A stretch of DNA of 64,000 nt from Utricularia gibba (taxonomy: Eukaryota > Streptophyta > Magnoliopsida > Lamiales > Lentibulariaceae), in the NCBI GenBank assembly GCA_002189035.1, contig NEEC01000010.1, positions 2,542,001 to 2,606,000 of the forward strand, in the 5' to 3' direction. Positions 11,246 to 23,231 of the stretch are shown in pieces. Within the stretch, counting starts at the first letter, position 1, and each line of letters starts with the position of its first letter. Both the position numbers and the translations under genes were made by a program. The notes under the pieces were generated by a model. The model saw only the letters and a program-made list of their open reading frames with translations, was not told the DNA's origin and did not search any database.

Positions 11246-13847
11246 GGAGGAAGCCTGGTAGGTGTTGCTGATACGTTAAATAATAAGTCTTTCTTTGCTT
11301 TTGGTTTTAACCCCCGAGAATGGCGTGCAGGTTTCTGTAATCACACACCTCTTCTGGATGCTTGCCTTTTTGGCTGCCCAATTCTACCAGATGTAAGAGT
11401 ATGCGTAAAATATGAGCTTCCAGTACCGATATCCGAAGCATCAGATACGGTAAATTTTCTCAGATACTGAACACAGCTTGTTTTATGCAGTGGAAAGTGC
11501 ACAGTTTGAAGCTGGTGGTGCTCCGGTGGAAGTGAGCAGTTCCGGAAAAGGCCATAGGCATAAAAAGCAGACTTTAGTTCACTACTACACATGCTTCTTT
11601 TCTCCATTTTGGAACCAAAAAAGAGATACTCACCATGTGCCCTTCTTTTGAATGCCACTTCCAGGATTCCGATCATTGCATCCAGCCCCATTGCTGCTGT
11701 CGAAAATGGGCCTCTTGACGAATAGGCCCAAATCATTCTCTTCACTACAGGCCACATGTTCGCCTTAGTAAGCGGGCCCATGCAAGAACAGTGGGCCCCA
11801 TTCAATATAGCCATTAATGCATATGAGACGAGAATGCATCATACTCAGGATACTGGGCTGAATCTGCCCGGGTCATTCCCGGTTCACCGACTTCTGAAGA
11901 TGGACAAAAGCCCAGAGCGTCCGTTTCGCAAATGACGCTTTTGAATGAGACAGTTGGTTGGGTTTTTGCCCGCACCGGCGAATAACTGTGGACCAGGGGA
12001 CCCACACGCTTTCTTTATTCGCTGAACACCACGCGTTTGCTTTCAAAAGCAGCGGGATGGGATGAGATTGTACTTAGGACCACACGCGTTTTGGGTTTAC
12101 TTTAACAAGATACTGCCTTTAATTTTAGCAGTAGGACCCACAGAGTGGTCCCTACTGTTTAAAAATAATAATAATACTGCCTGGTGGTGGGAATTACGGG
12201 GGGTAAAAAAAATTTAATGTTGCGGCAAAGACTAACTGACCTGGTAATAAAGAAGAATAGTGTGCGGTGGGTCCCATTAGCTTTTTTTAGTAATATTAAA
12301 ATTCACGTATTATCTCTTTCGAACAACGCATCAGTCTAATGCCAACTAATACTTCAACATAAAAATGATAATTTAATATTATTATCTGAATTCTCATTTT
12401 CCATGGCAATTATGCGGAAAGAGCTATGTGATACTTTTAAAATATCCAGACTTGAAAAATTATATTCCACAGCTGTGCATGTGTATGTATGAAGATATGA
12501 ATTTCAACCCGGTGGGGCCCCGCCACGTCACACTCAACCGATGATTTGGACAACTCACTCCTCTTCTTACCGAATTCCTTTTTTCTTATAATGTAGGGTT
12601 TCCATTGCAAGCGATCGATCATTGCAGCGTCAGAAAGGGCAAATTTTGTCAATTTTAATTTTGAAATTATTATTCATAATCATTTCAATTTCAGTGCACC
12701 CATTTCATTATCATTTATTAATGATAACGAATATCGTTACTAAATAGAGAGGAATGCGGATTGTGACATGCCACGTTGCTCCATCAACACGCCAATCATC
12801 AAATTAAATTGTTTTTACGTTTCAAAATGCGATAAATTTGAAGAATTTAAAGAGAAAAAAAACAGATCGTAAACTTTGACTTTTGGGGTAAATTTTTGGT
12901 TTCTTATTTGGGATAGAGATTTGGGGTGGCAGAGAAAGGGACGGTTTGACAAAATCAAAGGGCTGGATGAGGATAGGGTTTTTCCAAGTAAATGCGGGAC
13001 AGATGTACTCATTTATTTCCCCTTATATTAATAATTAATTTTATGTATTTTTTTAACCTCTATGATTGTGTTTGTGAAAATTGATTTGGAGTGACATTTT
13101 ATTTAATGTGATTCTCTAGTATGAAGATTAGTTAAATTTAAAATTGATTGTAGATATTAATTCATGTAAATATTATTTTATTCTGAAGTTAGTTAGAAAT
13201 ATAATAATCATTCGTTTCACCTCTAAAAACATAGCTACCAATCATATAAGGGTGTGCTTTGAAGAATATTATAATTTATAATATATTTATATTAATTTCT
13301 TTATTATAGTAAAAAGGGTTTCATATAAAATTAATTCCGAGGAAATAGTAAAACTAAAGTCATTAATTACAAAAAAACCATAGCCTTTGACCATGTCCAG
13401 GAATTTCATGATACGAGTTGAAGAAGGTCATTTACGTCATTTGTGTTGACCTTTTCAAGCGTTGTTATGATTTCTCGATGTCTGGAGAATGCAGATTGCA
13501 GAGGGAATCACTTAAGCGCCTTAAATGCAATTACTGGAGCATTTAAATATTCCCAAATTTAGGAATAAAAAGGATTATTTTCGCATTATTAATTAATATG
13601 ATTCCAGTTTTTTTAAAAAATAATTACCTAGAGACTTTATTCGGCGGTGGATATTTTAATATTAATATCCTTTTTGTTAATTTTCCCAGGGCCCTTCGGC
13701 ATCGCAGCGCCCTCCGTTTTCTTGTTCCTCTATTTATTGCCCCCGCGTCGCCCTTCTCCCCTGCAAACTATCTTTCTCTTCTCCATTTCCCCCTTTCAGA
13801 TGCTTCGCAGATAATCTTTCTGTCCGAATCTCTCAGTGCTCGGGAAA
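11246..13847. other. 2.6 kb intergenic region
   Basis: Includes a minus-strand open frame at 11341-11814 that resembles no family I know and has no coding bias, then AT-rich DNA. A small inverted repeat (GGATATT...AATATCC, about 13648-13670) lies upstream of the second pectinesterase. No gene can be supported. Confidence 0.4.
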
Positions 13848-16401
13848 ATGGGGGACAGCAGGGGATTCTCTGTGGCGGCGGTGGTGGTTCTGTGTTTTCT
13901 GATCGGTGGCGGCGCGTCGGAGTTCATGGCGGAGGAGTGCCTGCAAGTGCCGGCGGTTGAGTTCGTGGATTCGGTGACGTCGACGATTGAGCTGATTCGG
14001 GAAGTGGTGTCGCTGGTGCAGCCCTTCGCCAGTCAGCTCGCCGGCAGTTTCCGGGAGAAAACCGCCGTTTCCGATTGTCTCGATTTGATGGATCTCTCCA
14101 TGGACCAGCTCACTCTCACCGTCTCCGCTAAATCCCACTCCTACGGTAAATTCCCTTTCTTTCAACGAAGTAAAACATGATTAGGGAGGAATTAGCGCTA
14201 ATTACGTACGGATGAACAGTGTGGTGGGCCATAGTAGAGGAGGTGTTATATCTTTTTTAACCTGGGGAGAAAGGCCATGCAATGAAGTAAGTTAGGTTTG
14301 AAAGGGGATGGTTGATGTCCTTTTCGGGAATTAAAAGATCTGGCCGCCGAAATCGTGTTGCATATTTTCTTCCATTATTTTAATTGCTATTAATGCGGCT
14401 TAATGTAGGGGTTAAGGGGCCTAGCCCGGTTAGGCCCATAGGGACCTTAGGCCCATAATTAAATTTGATTACCCTATTAAGCTGAATAATCCTAGTAATT
14501 AGGCTACTATGCGCATCTAGGGCATGTTCTTTTTTTAATTAATTTATTTAATCTGTACATAATTACGAAATGGGTAATTTTTGGTATTAAAAATGTTGCG
14601 TATTTATTGCACGGGATGAATTGGTCAATGCATGTGTTATACTTGACAGGAACACGTCTTGGGTGTAACGTGAATTTGGGTTGAATTTGAATTTAAATTT
14701 GCATTTCGCGTTTATAAGTTTTACCAATGGAGGTTTTCGTGTGGACAGGGAACGGTAAGGGGACGGGGAACGCCGGCGCCGATATTCGGACATGGCTGAG
14801 CGGCGCGCTGATAAACCAAGACACGTGCAAAGACGGCTTTGAGGGTACCAACGGCATTGTCAGGGACGTCGTCGCCGGTTCTCTGGATCAGATCACTTCA
14901 CTGATATATGATCTGTTATCGAATGTGAAGCCATCTTTTTCAGCCATCGGCGGGGGCCGGAAGCTCCTCTCCGCTGACCGGTTCCCGGAATGGATGAAGC
15001 CCCACGACCGGCGTTTCCTGCAGCAATCGTCGGTCGGGATCGCAGCCGATGCGGTGGTCGCCGCCGATGGGAGCGGTAACTACACGAGCATTATGGATGC
15101 TGTTCACGCGGCTCCTGATAACAGCCCCAAAAGATTCGTAATTTATGTGAAAAAGGGTGTTTACAAGGAGTACGTGGAGATCAGCAAGAAGAAATGGAAC
15201 ATTGTGCTGATCGGAGACGGCATCAACTCCACCATCATCACCGGAAACCGCAACTTCGTCGACGGCTGGACCACTTACCGCACCGCCACCTTCGGTGAGT
15301 TTCCATACTTCTAACTCAACACCCCATCCTCCATTTTACATGCTAATCTTGCTCAGTCTAGTTTAACCACCTTTGCATGTCCATCTCTTTGAGGGGTCGG
15401 GTCACATGATCCAAGAACTTTTCTAACACTTTCATGTGTGCTCTGTCTGAGGGCCCTCCATCTTGCTTGCAAATGTCCATCAACTTTATTTAATGTTGAT
15501 GGGTGGGAGTTAGGGATGCAACTCTATACATTAAAATAGTTACTCTTGGAGGGGGGCCAAAGCTTTTAAATTGGATGGTTGATTCTTGTCTCCCACATGG
15601 GTTCTTATTCCTATGGTGAACCCAATGATGTCTATTGCCTTTTAGGACAAGAAGTTCAGCTTGTTGAATCCCTAGTTTGGTGACTGATATGTTAAAATTG
15701 CAGCTGTGAAGGGGCAGGGGTTTATAGCGAGGGACCTGACATTTGAGAACACGGCGGGGCCGGAAAAGCATCAGGCGGTGGCTTTTCGGTCGGATTCCGA
15801 TCTTTCCGTGATTTTCCGGTGTGCGATCCGGGGTTATCAAGACACGCTGTACGCGCACTCCCAACGGCAGTTCTACAGAGAGTGCACGATAACAGGGACG
15901 GTGGATTTCATCTTCGGGGACGGGACTGCTGTTTTCCAGAGCTGCGAAATCCTCGCAAGAAAAGGGCTACCGAATCAGAAAAACACCATCACGGCTCAGG
16001 GTCGGAAAGAGCCTGTTGAAAACACTGGGTTCTCGATCCAGTTCTCTAACATCTCCGCCGAGCCGGATGTCATGGCGGCGTTAAATTCCACGCATACGTA
16101 CCTCGGGAGACCCTGGAAGAAGTATTCGCGAACGGTGATTCTGAAATCCTACATCGGTCCGGCGATACGGCCGGAAGGCTGGTTGGAGTGGAACGGTAAT
16201 TTCGCGCTGGATACTCTGTTTTACGGGGAGTTCGAGAACTACGGAGCCGGCGCGAATTTGACTAGCCGGGTGAAGTGGCCGGGGTATCACGTGTTGTCGA
16301 GCGCGGCGGAAGCCAATAATTTCACGGTTGCGCAGTTCATTGTAGGGAATACATGGCTGCCGGCGACCGGCGTCCGGTACACCGCCGGACTGGGGGTTTA
16401 A
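13848..16401 (+). CDS. Pectinesterase/pectinesterase inhibitor, PME35/61-like (tandem copy 1)
   Basis: Secreted type-I pro-PME acting on cell-wall pectin. Three exons: 13848-14145, 14749-15294, 15704-16401, with the first intron inside the PMEI pro-domain. The start at 13848 gives a hydrophobic leader (SVAAVVVLCFLIGGGAS). The pro-domain keeps the helix-bundle cysteines (VSDC, QDTC) but has only one N-terminal cysteine (EEC). Two candidate processing sites, RKLL and RRFL, precede VVAADGSGNY. Catalytic blocks: RGYQDTLYAHS, TGTVDFIFGDG, YLGRPWKKYSRT. From memory it is closest to Arabidopsis PME35 and PME61. Frame is intact. It is followed by a similar gene in the same direction. Confidence 0.93.
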
Positions 16402-17824
16402 TTTAACTGCAACCAAGCATTTATATATATGTATTGTAATTTTTCTCCACTCCGCGTTTTAATTTTCATCTACGATAAATTGTTTTTAACACGTCAATTA
16501 GATGCATCGGAATAAAAATATAAATAAATAAAACCAACCCGTTTTCTCATGGATCCCGAGCCGATCAATCATGAAACAAATATTAATTATAATCGAGTTA
16601 TACTAATAAAAAATATAAATATAAAAACATTTTATACTTTTTATAAAATTCAATTTATTCTCAATTTTTTTCCAAAAATATTATTTTAAAGAATAAAACT
16701 AAACAATCCCTAAGGTGGTTCACATGTTACATTGCAAGTTTGTTTCAAGGGATTTTTATAGAATTGATGAATGTACAAAATCATGATTTTATTATGAGAT
16801 AACATATGATATGAAATATTTAATTTCTTTTATTTTCGCCATTGAAATGAAATTAATATCTGATTTTTGTGAGTCCGCATCAAATTTCTATTCTCATTGA
16901 ACTCATTTTAGTATGCTTGCATTTCATAGGGTTTAGAGTTTGGGATTTAGCGTTTAATCTTAACCTTATAATTAGTAACTTATAAATTTTACTTTATTTC
17001 ATAAATACAATGATAATCATTCAACTTGTTTTAACCTTTTAGTATTTATTCCTTTCCAAATAACTCATAATGCAATATATTATATGGTATTTATAAACTG
17101 TTTTAATGTTTGGTAATGTTCTTTATGTGTAATAATATGACTGTATTTATATTTTATATTGATTTTATATTTTGATATAATATACTAAGACACCATCCTT
17201 GCAAATGATTTGAAAAGTTCTCTACCTCATTACATGCAATGTTAGAATGATGAATGTATTCTGCATACTCTTGGCATTCACATTACATAATGTATCAATT
17301 CTCATTTATTCAAATTCCGTTATTAATTTCTTGTCATACATGAAAATTATTTAACCTTGAAATTTAGTCTGAATTTAATAAATACAAAATACTGGATTAT
17401 ACTGCAAATGAAAAGCGTATATTTTAATTTATATTAGATTTAGACAAACCTCACTAACACTTTATTATCTTTTTATTCATTTTTTTCAAAATGCCACTTT
17501 TTAAAATAATTTCAGAATATTAGTAAATATAGTAAATTAATTAAATAATAATAAATACAAAAGCAGGTAAAATAATTTCATGCTCGTCCGAACTGTAAAT
17601 CGTAATATTATTTATAACCCTTGACTGTCACGCGGTTTCGTTAATCGAAAGTATGATAGGGTGGTGGAGTTCATGAATTTTGAGTAGAAAAAAAAATCGA
17701 ATTTTCATTTTCCACGTAATATTCTGTTATTATTTTAATAATAATCCCCCACTTTTTAGAATCTCAACACTTTACGTCCAGCGGGGGTGTGCCCCTAAAA
17801 GGGCAATCTTCCCTTTCTCTGCTC
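16402..17824. other. Spacer between tandem pectinesterase genes
   Basis: AT-rich DNA with many homopolymer-rich stretches. No exon, RNA gene or clear transposon ends were seen. Confidence 0.4.
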
Positions 17825-17832
17825 TATATAAA
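17825..17832 (+). promoter_or_regulatory. TATA box of the third pectinesterase gene
   Basis: TATATAAA about 82-89 bases upstream of the ATG at 17914, a normal spacing for a plant gene with a leader of roughly 55 bases. Confidence 0.6.
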
Positions 17833-17913
17833 CACATCGCTGAACCCTAATTCTTCTCCATGCATCTCTCGAGCTTCGGAGTCTCGCGTCGTGGCAGTTA
17901 ATTCGGTATTGGA

Positions 17914-19676
17914 ATGGCGTGCCATGCGGCGGAGGCGATGCTGGTAGCGGCGGTGCTGTTGCTGTGTGCGATCGCCGGGGCGACGGCGGAGAATGGGCTT
18001 TTGACGGACCCGGCGAGTGACTTCATGGAGAAGGTTCAGGAAGCGATCAGCAATGTCGAGAAGGTGGTTTCGATCGTGGAGCCCCACGTCGATACCGCCG
18101 AGGACTTGCGTCTGAAGAGCGCCATTTCCGACTGCCTGAATCTGATGGACGTCTCTTTGGATCAGCTGAGCCTCTCGCTTTCGGCTTGGAACCATACACC
18201 TGGTTATATATCCACTTCACTCAAGAGATTTATTTTACTTTTAAATGAATTAAAAAAAATCCTTATCAAACGGATCAAACTATAAGTCGCCGGAATGTTT
18301 TTGACAGTGGCGGGAAGGGGAACCGGAAATACAACCGCCGACATGCTGACGTGGCTGAGCGGCACGATGAGCAACCAGGACACTTGCGAGGACGGGCTTG
18401 AAGACACTAACTGGTCCTCCACCAAGCTGGTCACCGCCGTGCTCGATCAGACTGTTTCATTGATACATGATCTTCTGTACGATGTCAAGCCCGTCGGCGG
18501 TCTGGTTCACGTGGCCCGGCCTGGCGGCAGGAAGGCCGGGCGTGTCCGTTTCCCGGCGTGGATAAAGCCCCGGGACCGGAAGCTTCTGTTACAGGGTGGT
18601 GATGAGATACATGCTGACGTCATGGTGGCGGCGGACGGAACGGGGAATTTTACGACGATCACGGATGCTATCAATGCAGCCCCGATCAATAGCACCAATA
18701 GATTCGTAACCTATGTGAAGCAAGGCGTTTATCAGGAGTTTGTGGAGGTTGGTTCCCGGAAGTGGAACATAATGTTGATCGGAGACGGCATGGATTCGAC
18801 GGTTATCACCGGAAATCGGAGTTACTTCGACGGTTGGACGACTTTCCACACGGCGACGGTCGGTGAGTCGCGTTGATAAAGGAAGAGGAGTTGATCACGG
18901 CGGCCGGGGGTTTTAAATATAGAATTATATTTTAATTATAAAATATTTTAAAATTATTTAATTTTGAATTATTTTAATGGGATTTGGATGCAGGGGTGAA
19001 TGCGCCAGGGTTTATAGCGAAGGGATTGACCTTCGAGAACACCGCCGGGCCGGAGAAGCACCAGGCGGTGGCGTTCAGATCTGGTTCTGATCTGTCGGTG
19101 ATCTCCCAATGCGCCTTCCGCGGTTATCAGGACACACTGTACGCTCACTCCGGCCGCCAATTCTACAGCCAATGCGTCATCACAGGGACGGTCGATTTCA
19201 TCTTCGGACGAAGCGCCTCCGTCTTTCAAAACTGCACAATCCTTGCTCGGAACGGCCTCCCGAGTCAGAAAAACACTGTGACAGCCCATGGAAGGACAGA
19301 TTTCGGTGACCCGACAGGGTTTTCGTTTCAGTTTTGCAACATTACAGGGGAGGCTGGTCTGGTTAATACATCCACAACTTATTTAGGGAGGCCATGGAAG
19401 AACTGTTCGAGGACCGTTGTCATGGAGTCGTACCTCGACGGAATCATAAATCCGGCGGGTTGGCTGGAGTGGAACGGGAGTTTTGCGTTGGATACTCTAT
19501 TTTATGGTGAATACCAGAATACTGGACCGGGCGCCGACCTGCAGGGGAGAGTAAAGTGGCCGGGGTATCATGTCCTGAACGCCTCAGATGCGACAAATTT
19601 CACGGTGGTAAACCTCATTCAAGGGGATTCCTGGCTGCCGGCGACCGGGGTTGGGTACGTCGGCGGCCTTGGCTAG
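17914..19676 (+). CDS. Pectinesterase/pectinesterase inhibitor, PME35/61-like (tandem copy 2)
   Basis: Secreted type-I pro-PME. Exons 17914-18202, 18308-18862, 18994-19676, with the same intron positions as the gene at 13848, so the two are tandem duplicates with shortened introns here. Signal-like N-terminus (MLVAAVLLLCAIAGATA). The pro-domain retains SDC and QDTC but has no N-terminal hairpin cysteines. The processing site is DRKLLL before VMVAADGTGNF. Catalytic blocks are RGYQDTLYAHS, TGTVDFIFGRS and YLGRPWKNCSRT. Sequence after catalysis-critical positions is more diverged (TAHGRTDFGDPTGF in place of the usual TAQGR block). Frame is intact and expression is plausible given a strong TATA box. 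Confidence 0.93.
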
Positions 19677-19853
19677 TATAGATGGATTGGGTTTTCCCGA
19701 GCACACCGCTCTCCCCTGTCTGTACTACAATCTTATGACATTATTGAAATGATTTCTTGAGAAAACACTATCAACACAACTACATCCTAATCTACAGAAA
19801 ATCTTGAAACGCAGTGTCTTCATGATTCCTCTGTAATTTTCCAAATGCAATGC

Positions 19854-21813
19854 TCAAGAAGCTTGCACTTCCTCTACCTGTCTAATGGCTTCACTCATCT
19901 CCATTCTCCTCTCAACTTCACTCTCCGTGCACCTGGACCCTATCAGCAGCATCTTCTCCATCTGCTTTATCCCTCTCCGGCGACTGCGATCTCCGGATCG
20001 ATAAGCTCCGCCGCTTTCCCTTCTGTAATCGCCTGCCTCGTCCACTGAACCACGTCGGTTCCCCCCTTCTGGTTATTGAGATACTGAGATGGAAACTTCC
20101 CTGTCATGATCTCCAGGATCACGATCCCGAGGCAGTAGACATCGCTCTTGGGCGAGAGCTGCTGGAATAGAATCGCTTCAGGGCACTTGTAGGCGAACAA
20201 GGCGTGTACGGATTGAGTGTTGCTTATGAGAGAGTAAAGGGAGTAGTCTGTGAGGAGTGACTCGTGGTTGGAAGAGAGGAGAACGTTGCTGGATTTCAAG
20301 TTCCCATGAGGGAGTTCGTAGTTGGAGAATTCAGTGTGCAGAAACCCCAGCCCTCTTGCTATTCCTTTGATGATCTTTAGCCTTGTTGGCCAGTTGAGCT
20401 CTGCGTGGCCGATCCCTCTGTCGCCTGTGCAAAATTGTATGATTCTGAGCGTTGCCGGAAACAGAGTAGAGTTTCAGAATGAGTACCGTGGAGGAGGAAG
20501 AGCAAGCTTCCTTTGGGGATGAATTCTGTGACTAGCAGCTTCTCTTCTTTGCGAAAATGGTGCGCCAATGGCGGAAGAATGTTGGTATGTTTGATGCGGC
20601 CTAGTCTCCTGATCTCAGCTTCGAAAGCTTCTTTGTTCAGCTTATTCATATCCCTCATCCTCTTCACCACAACGGTTACGCCGTTAGCCATGAGCGCCTT
20701 GTAGGATGATCCGAGGCCGCCGCTTCCGAGCACCTCCGCCGCCGCCTTCATCAAATCCTGCAGCCCAAAAACTCCCTTTTCTTCGTTGATCATCACTAGA
20801 TCGTTCGACGATCTCCCATGGATTGAGCCGCGCTTGGAGGACATGCTGCCGGAGTCTCCTCTCCGGCTCCCGGAACTCATGCTCCGGCGACTAGAGCTCG
20901 AGGTCATGTTACGCCGCATCCCAGATGGAACCGTGACTTGGACTACTTCATCGAGGTTCTCTTTTCTCAGGACGGTGAAGTTGTCGTCTTTCTTCTTTGC
21001 CTTGTAAAGAATTGTTACAAGCAGAAGACATACAACGAGGCCTAAGATTATGAATTTTGTGAGGGAGCTCGAGTGAGAATCGTCTCCTGCATGTGGATTT
21101 CCATTCGCCTCTAACGGGTCACAAGGTTTCGAGACGACGGAGCCGCAAAGTCCAGGGTTTCCGGCGAACGCCGACGCCGGAAACCTTGAGAGGCTCATCG
21201 GGATTTCTCCTTCTAGTCTATTGTAGGACAAATCTAATGTCTTCAGGGTGCTCTGTTCCAAATCAGGGATCGGCCCTGAAAACTCGTTTTTGTGAAGTAA
21301 AAGTTCCATGAGATTATGCAGCTTCTCCACTGAAATCGGAATACTACCCGTAAACATGTTCCGCCCAAGATGCACCTTTTTCAGGGACGCCAGGTTGGTG
21401 AAATAATCCGGTGGAATCTCGCCGGAAAACTGATTACCCGACAAAAACAGGGATTTTAAATGCACAATCCGGTGGAACTCCGGCAAGTGCCCCGTGAAGC
21501 TGTTATTTTCCAGGCTAATAACCCTAAGCGACAAAAGACTGGCCAACGCATCCACGTCAATGTCCCCGGAGAGTCCCAAATTCATCAGCAACACGGCGGA
21601 CACTTTCTTATAACCAGAATCGCTACAATCCACGCCCTTCCATGCCTTATTCCGGTCACACGGGTCGGACCCCTGGATCCAAGATGAATCCAGGGAACCC
21701 GAGTTCTTCAACGATTTCTTGAATCGGAGAAGATGAACATCTTCGTCCCCATTCACAGCCGCAGCCGGTACGAAAATGAATAACGAAAAGAGAAGAATCC
21801 AAGGAGGAGGCAT
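19854..21813 (-). CDS. PRK-type LRR receptor-like (pseudo)kinase, apparent frameshift near the C-terminus
   Basis: Member of the pollen receptor-like kinase (PRK) family, plasma-membrane receptors that in other species act with RopGEFs in pollen tube growth. Exons 21813-20487 and 20424-19854 with a 62-base intron. Order: signal peptide (ILLFSLFIFVPAAA), LRR cap with DPCDRNKAWKGVDC, about five LRRs, TM (FIILGLVVCLLLVTILY), Ser-rich juxtamembrane, kinase domain with LGSGGLGSSYKA and VVVKRM. The catalytic loop reads HGNLKSSNV and the DFG position TDYSLYS, the degenerate form typical of PRKs. The frame breaks at 19971-19973 (CCC); one extra base would join PEIAVAGEG to IKQMEKMLLIG and the family's normal end. 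Starts at 21846 or 22038 are possible; 21813 places the signal peptide best. Confidence 0.88.
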
Positions 21814-23231
21814 GTGAAAGAACGTCGCTGTCCGTTTGAATAACATTGGCGCAGGTATTGCATTGAGGGTGGCGCCGCCGCCGCTCGCCGGAGGTGGAGG
21901 AAGCTTCCGATGGCGGATGCTGGGGAGAATCGTCTTGTATGCAGGGAGGAACGATGTGTCATGATTGCGTGGTGCTGGTGGGATTCTACTGATGGCCCGG
22001 AGAAAATTGACGATCCAAATTAGGGTGATAAGCCCCATGCAAAATTATGAATTATATTTATTATTTAATATTTATTTAGTGAATTATTTCTGATATTTTA
22101 TTTTTAGGTGAGGTGCAGAGACATTCCTGCCCAAATGGTGGTCTCGGTTTATCCACGGGAGTCAACTTTTTCTAGCACGGGGCCCACAACAATTTGGGAA
22201 TTTTACTTCTATTTTTTTTATTCACATTAATTAATCGGGTTTAGTGCGATAATATTTTCCTAATCATTTGAAATTTTTGTTTTTAAATTTGATGTTGTAA
22301 CCAATGGGTATTTGCCACGTGGTAGTGATTCTTTAGACCACACCCCCGGCTTCCCCATTTCCCTTTCCCTTTAGAATTCCTAGGTTTTGTTTTGCCCAGT
22401 GAGATTCAGCAGCAGCGTCTTCGGTTCCCTCCAAATGATATCAGCGACGAGTGGGGGGTTTGCCTGCTTTAGTTTCTCCTCCGCTCGGCTTCTAACACCA
22501 GGCGCCCTTCTTGGCGATAGACCCTAGGAAGCAGAATCAGGCGGATTTGAGGTAGCGTATCACGCGAATTCAGGTGAATGTTACAGGGAATCTTATTCGC
22601 TTTTTATGTGGTTCTTTGGTGGGGGGTTTGAGTGGAGTTTCTGGATATTGGTACTGTGGGATAAGAATGCTTTGGTTTACATTCGTTCTATATTTCGATG
22701 GAACTGCAATTTGAGTTCTTTTTTTTTTTGTTGGAGGTACTTTTTTCGCATAAACACCTGAAAGAGCTTTATGGGATGTTCTTCTTGTGATGCCAGTCTT
22801 GATAATTATATGATTTCTCTTTGGGCAAGAAAATAGTATCTAAAAGCCAGAGACTTGTGTCCATGGTTGTATGATGCAAGTTTATGCAGAGTTGATTAAT
22901 GAAACAATATCTAACGTAGTTAAATCCAAAAACGGCTTCAAGTGTTGGATATGCAAGATTTAATTTATGTGTGCTCCCAGACCGAGGTTCCCCTGTTCAG
23001 TTTTGATTAAATCCTGAGTGGTATCTTTCCATAGGAAAACGATGGAAACAGAATATGGCCAGGGTTAAAATGTGGAATTTGAATGCAGTTGATTTGTATT
23101 TCTGCTTGGAAAAGATAGAAATTCAATGACATTATGAGGCCTTGCCGTTGCAGCGATTTGCTAACAATTCTCTTTCTCACTCTGAAACCTGAGCGCTATT
23201 TCTTTTTTTTTTTTTCTGCAGAAAGGTTTTC
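21814..23231. other. Divergent promoter region and 5' leader of the hnRNP gene
   Basis: Separates the receptor kinase (-) and the RNA-binding protein (+). A GC-richer stretch near 22400-22570 looks like the transcribed leader. It ends in CAG|GTGAAT near 22574, and a pyrimidine-rich acceptor TTTTTTTTTCTGCAG occurs at about 23220, so a leader intron of about 650 bases is likely. Confidence 0.5.

Noticed and set aside
11341-11814. Minus-strand ORF of 157 codons upstream of the GASA gene
   Set aside because: No family resemblance, no coding bias, no splice partners; low-complexity AT/GC mix typical of chance frames.
20425-20486. Frame change in the receptor kinase near its middle, first read as a frameshift
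   Set aside because: A 62-base GT-AG intron joins LLHG to DRGIGHAELNWP exactly as in the PRK family.
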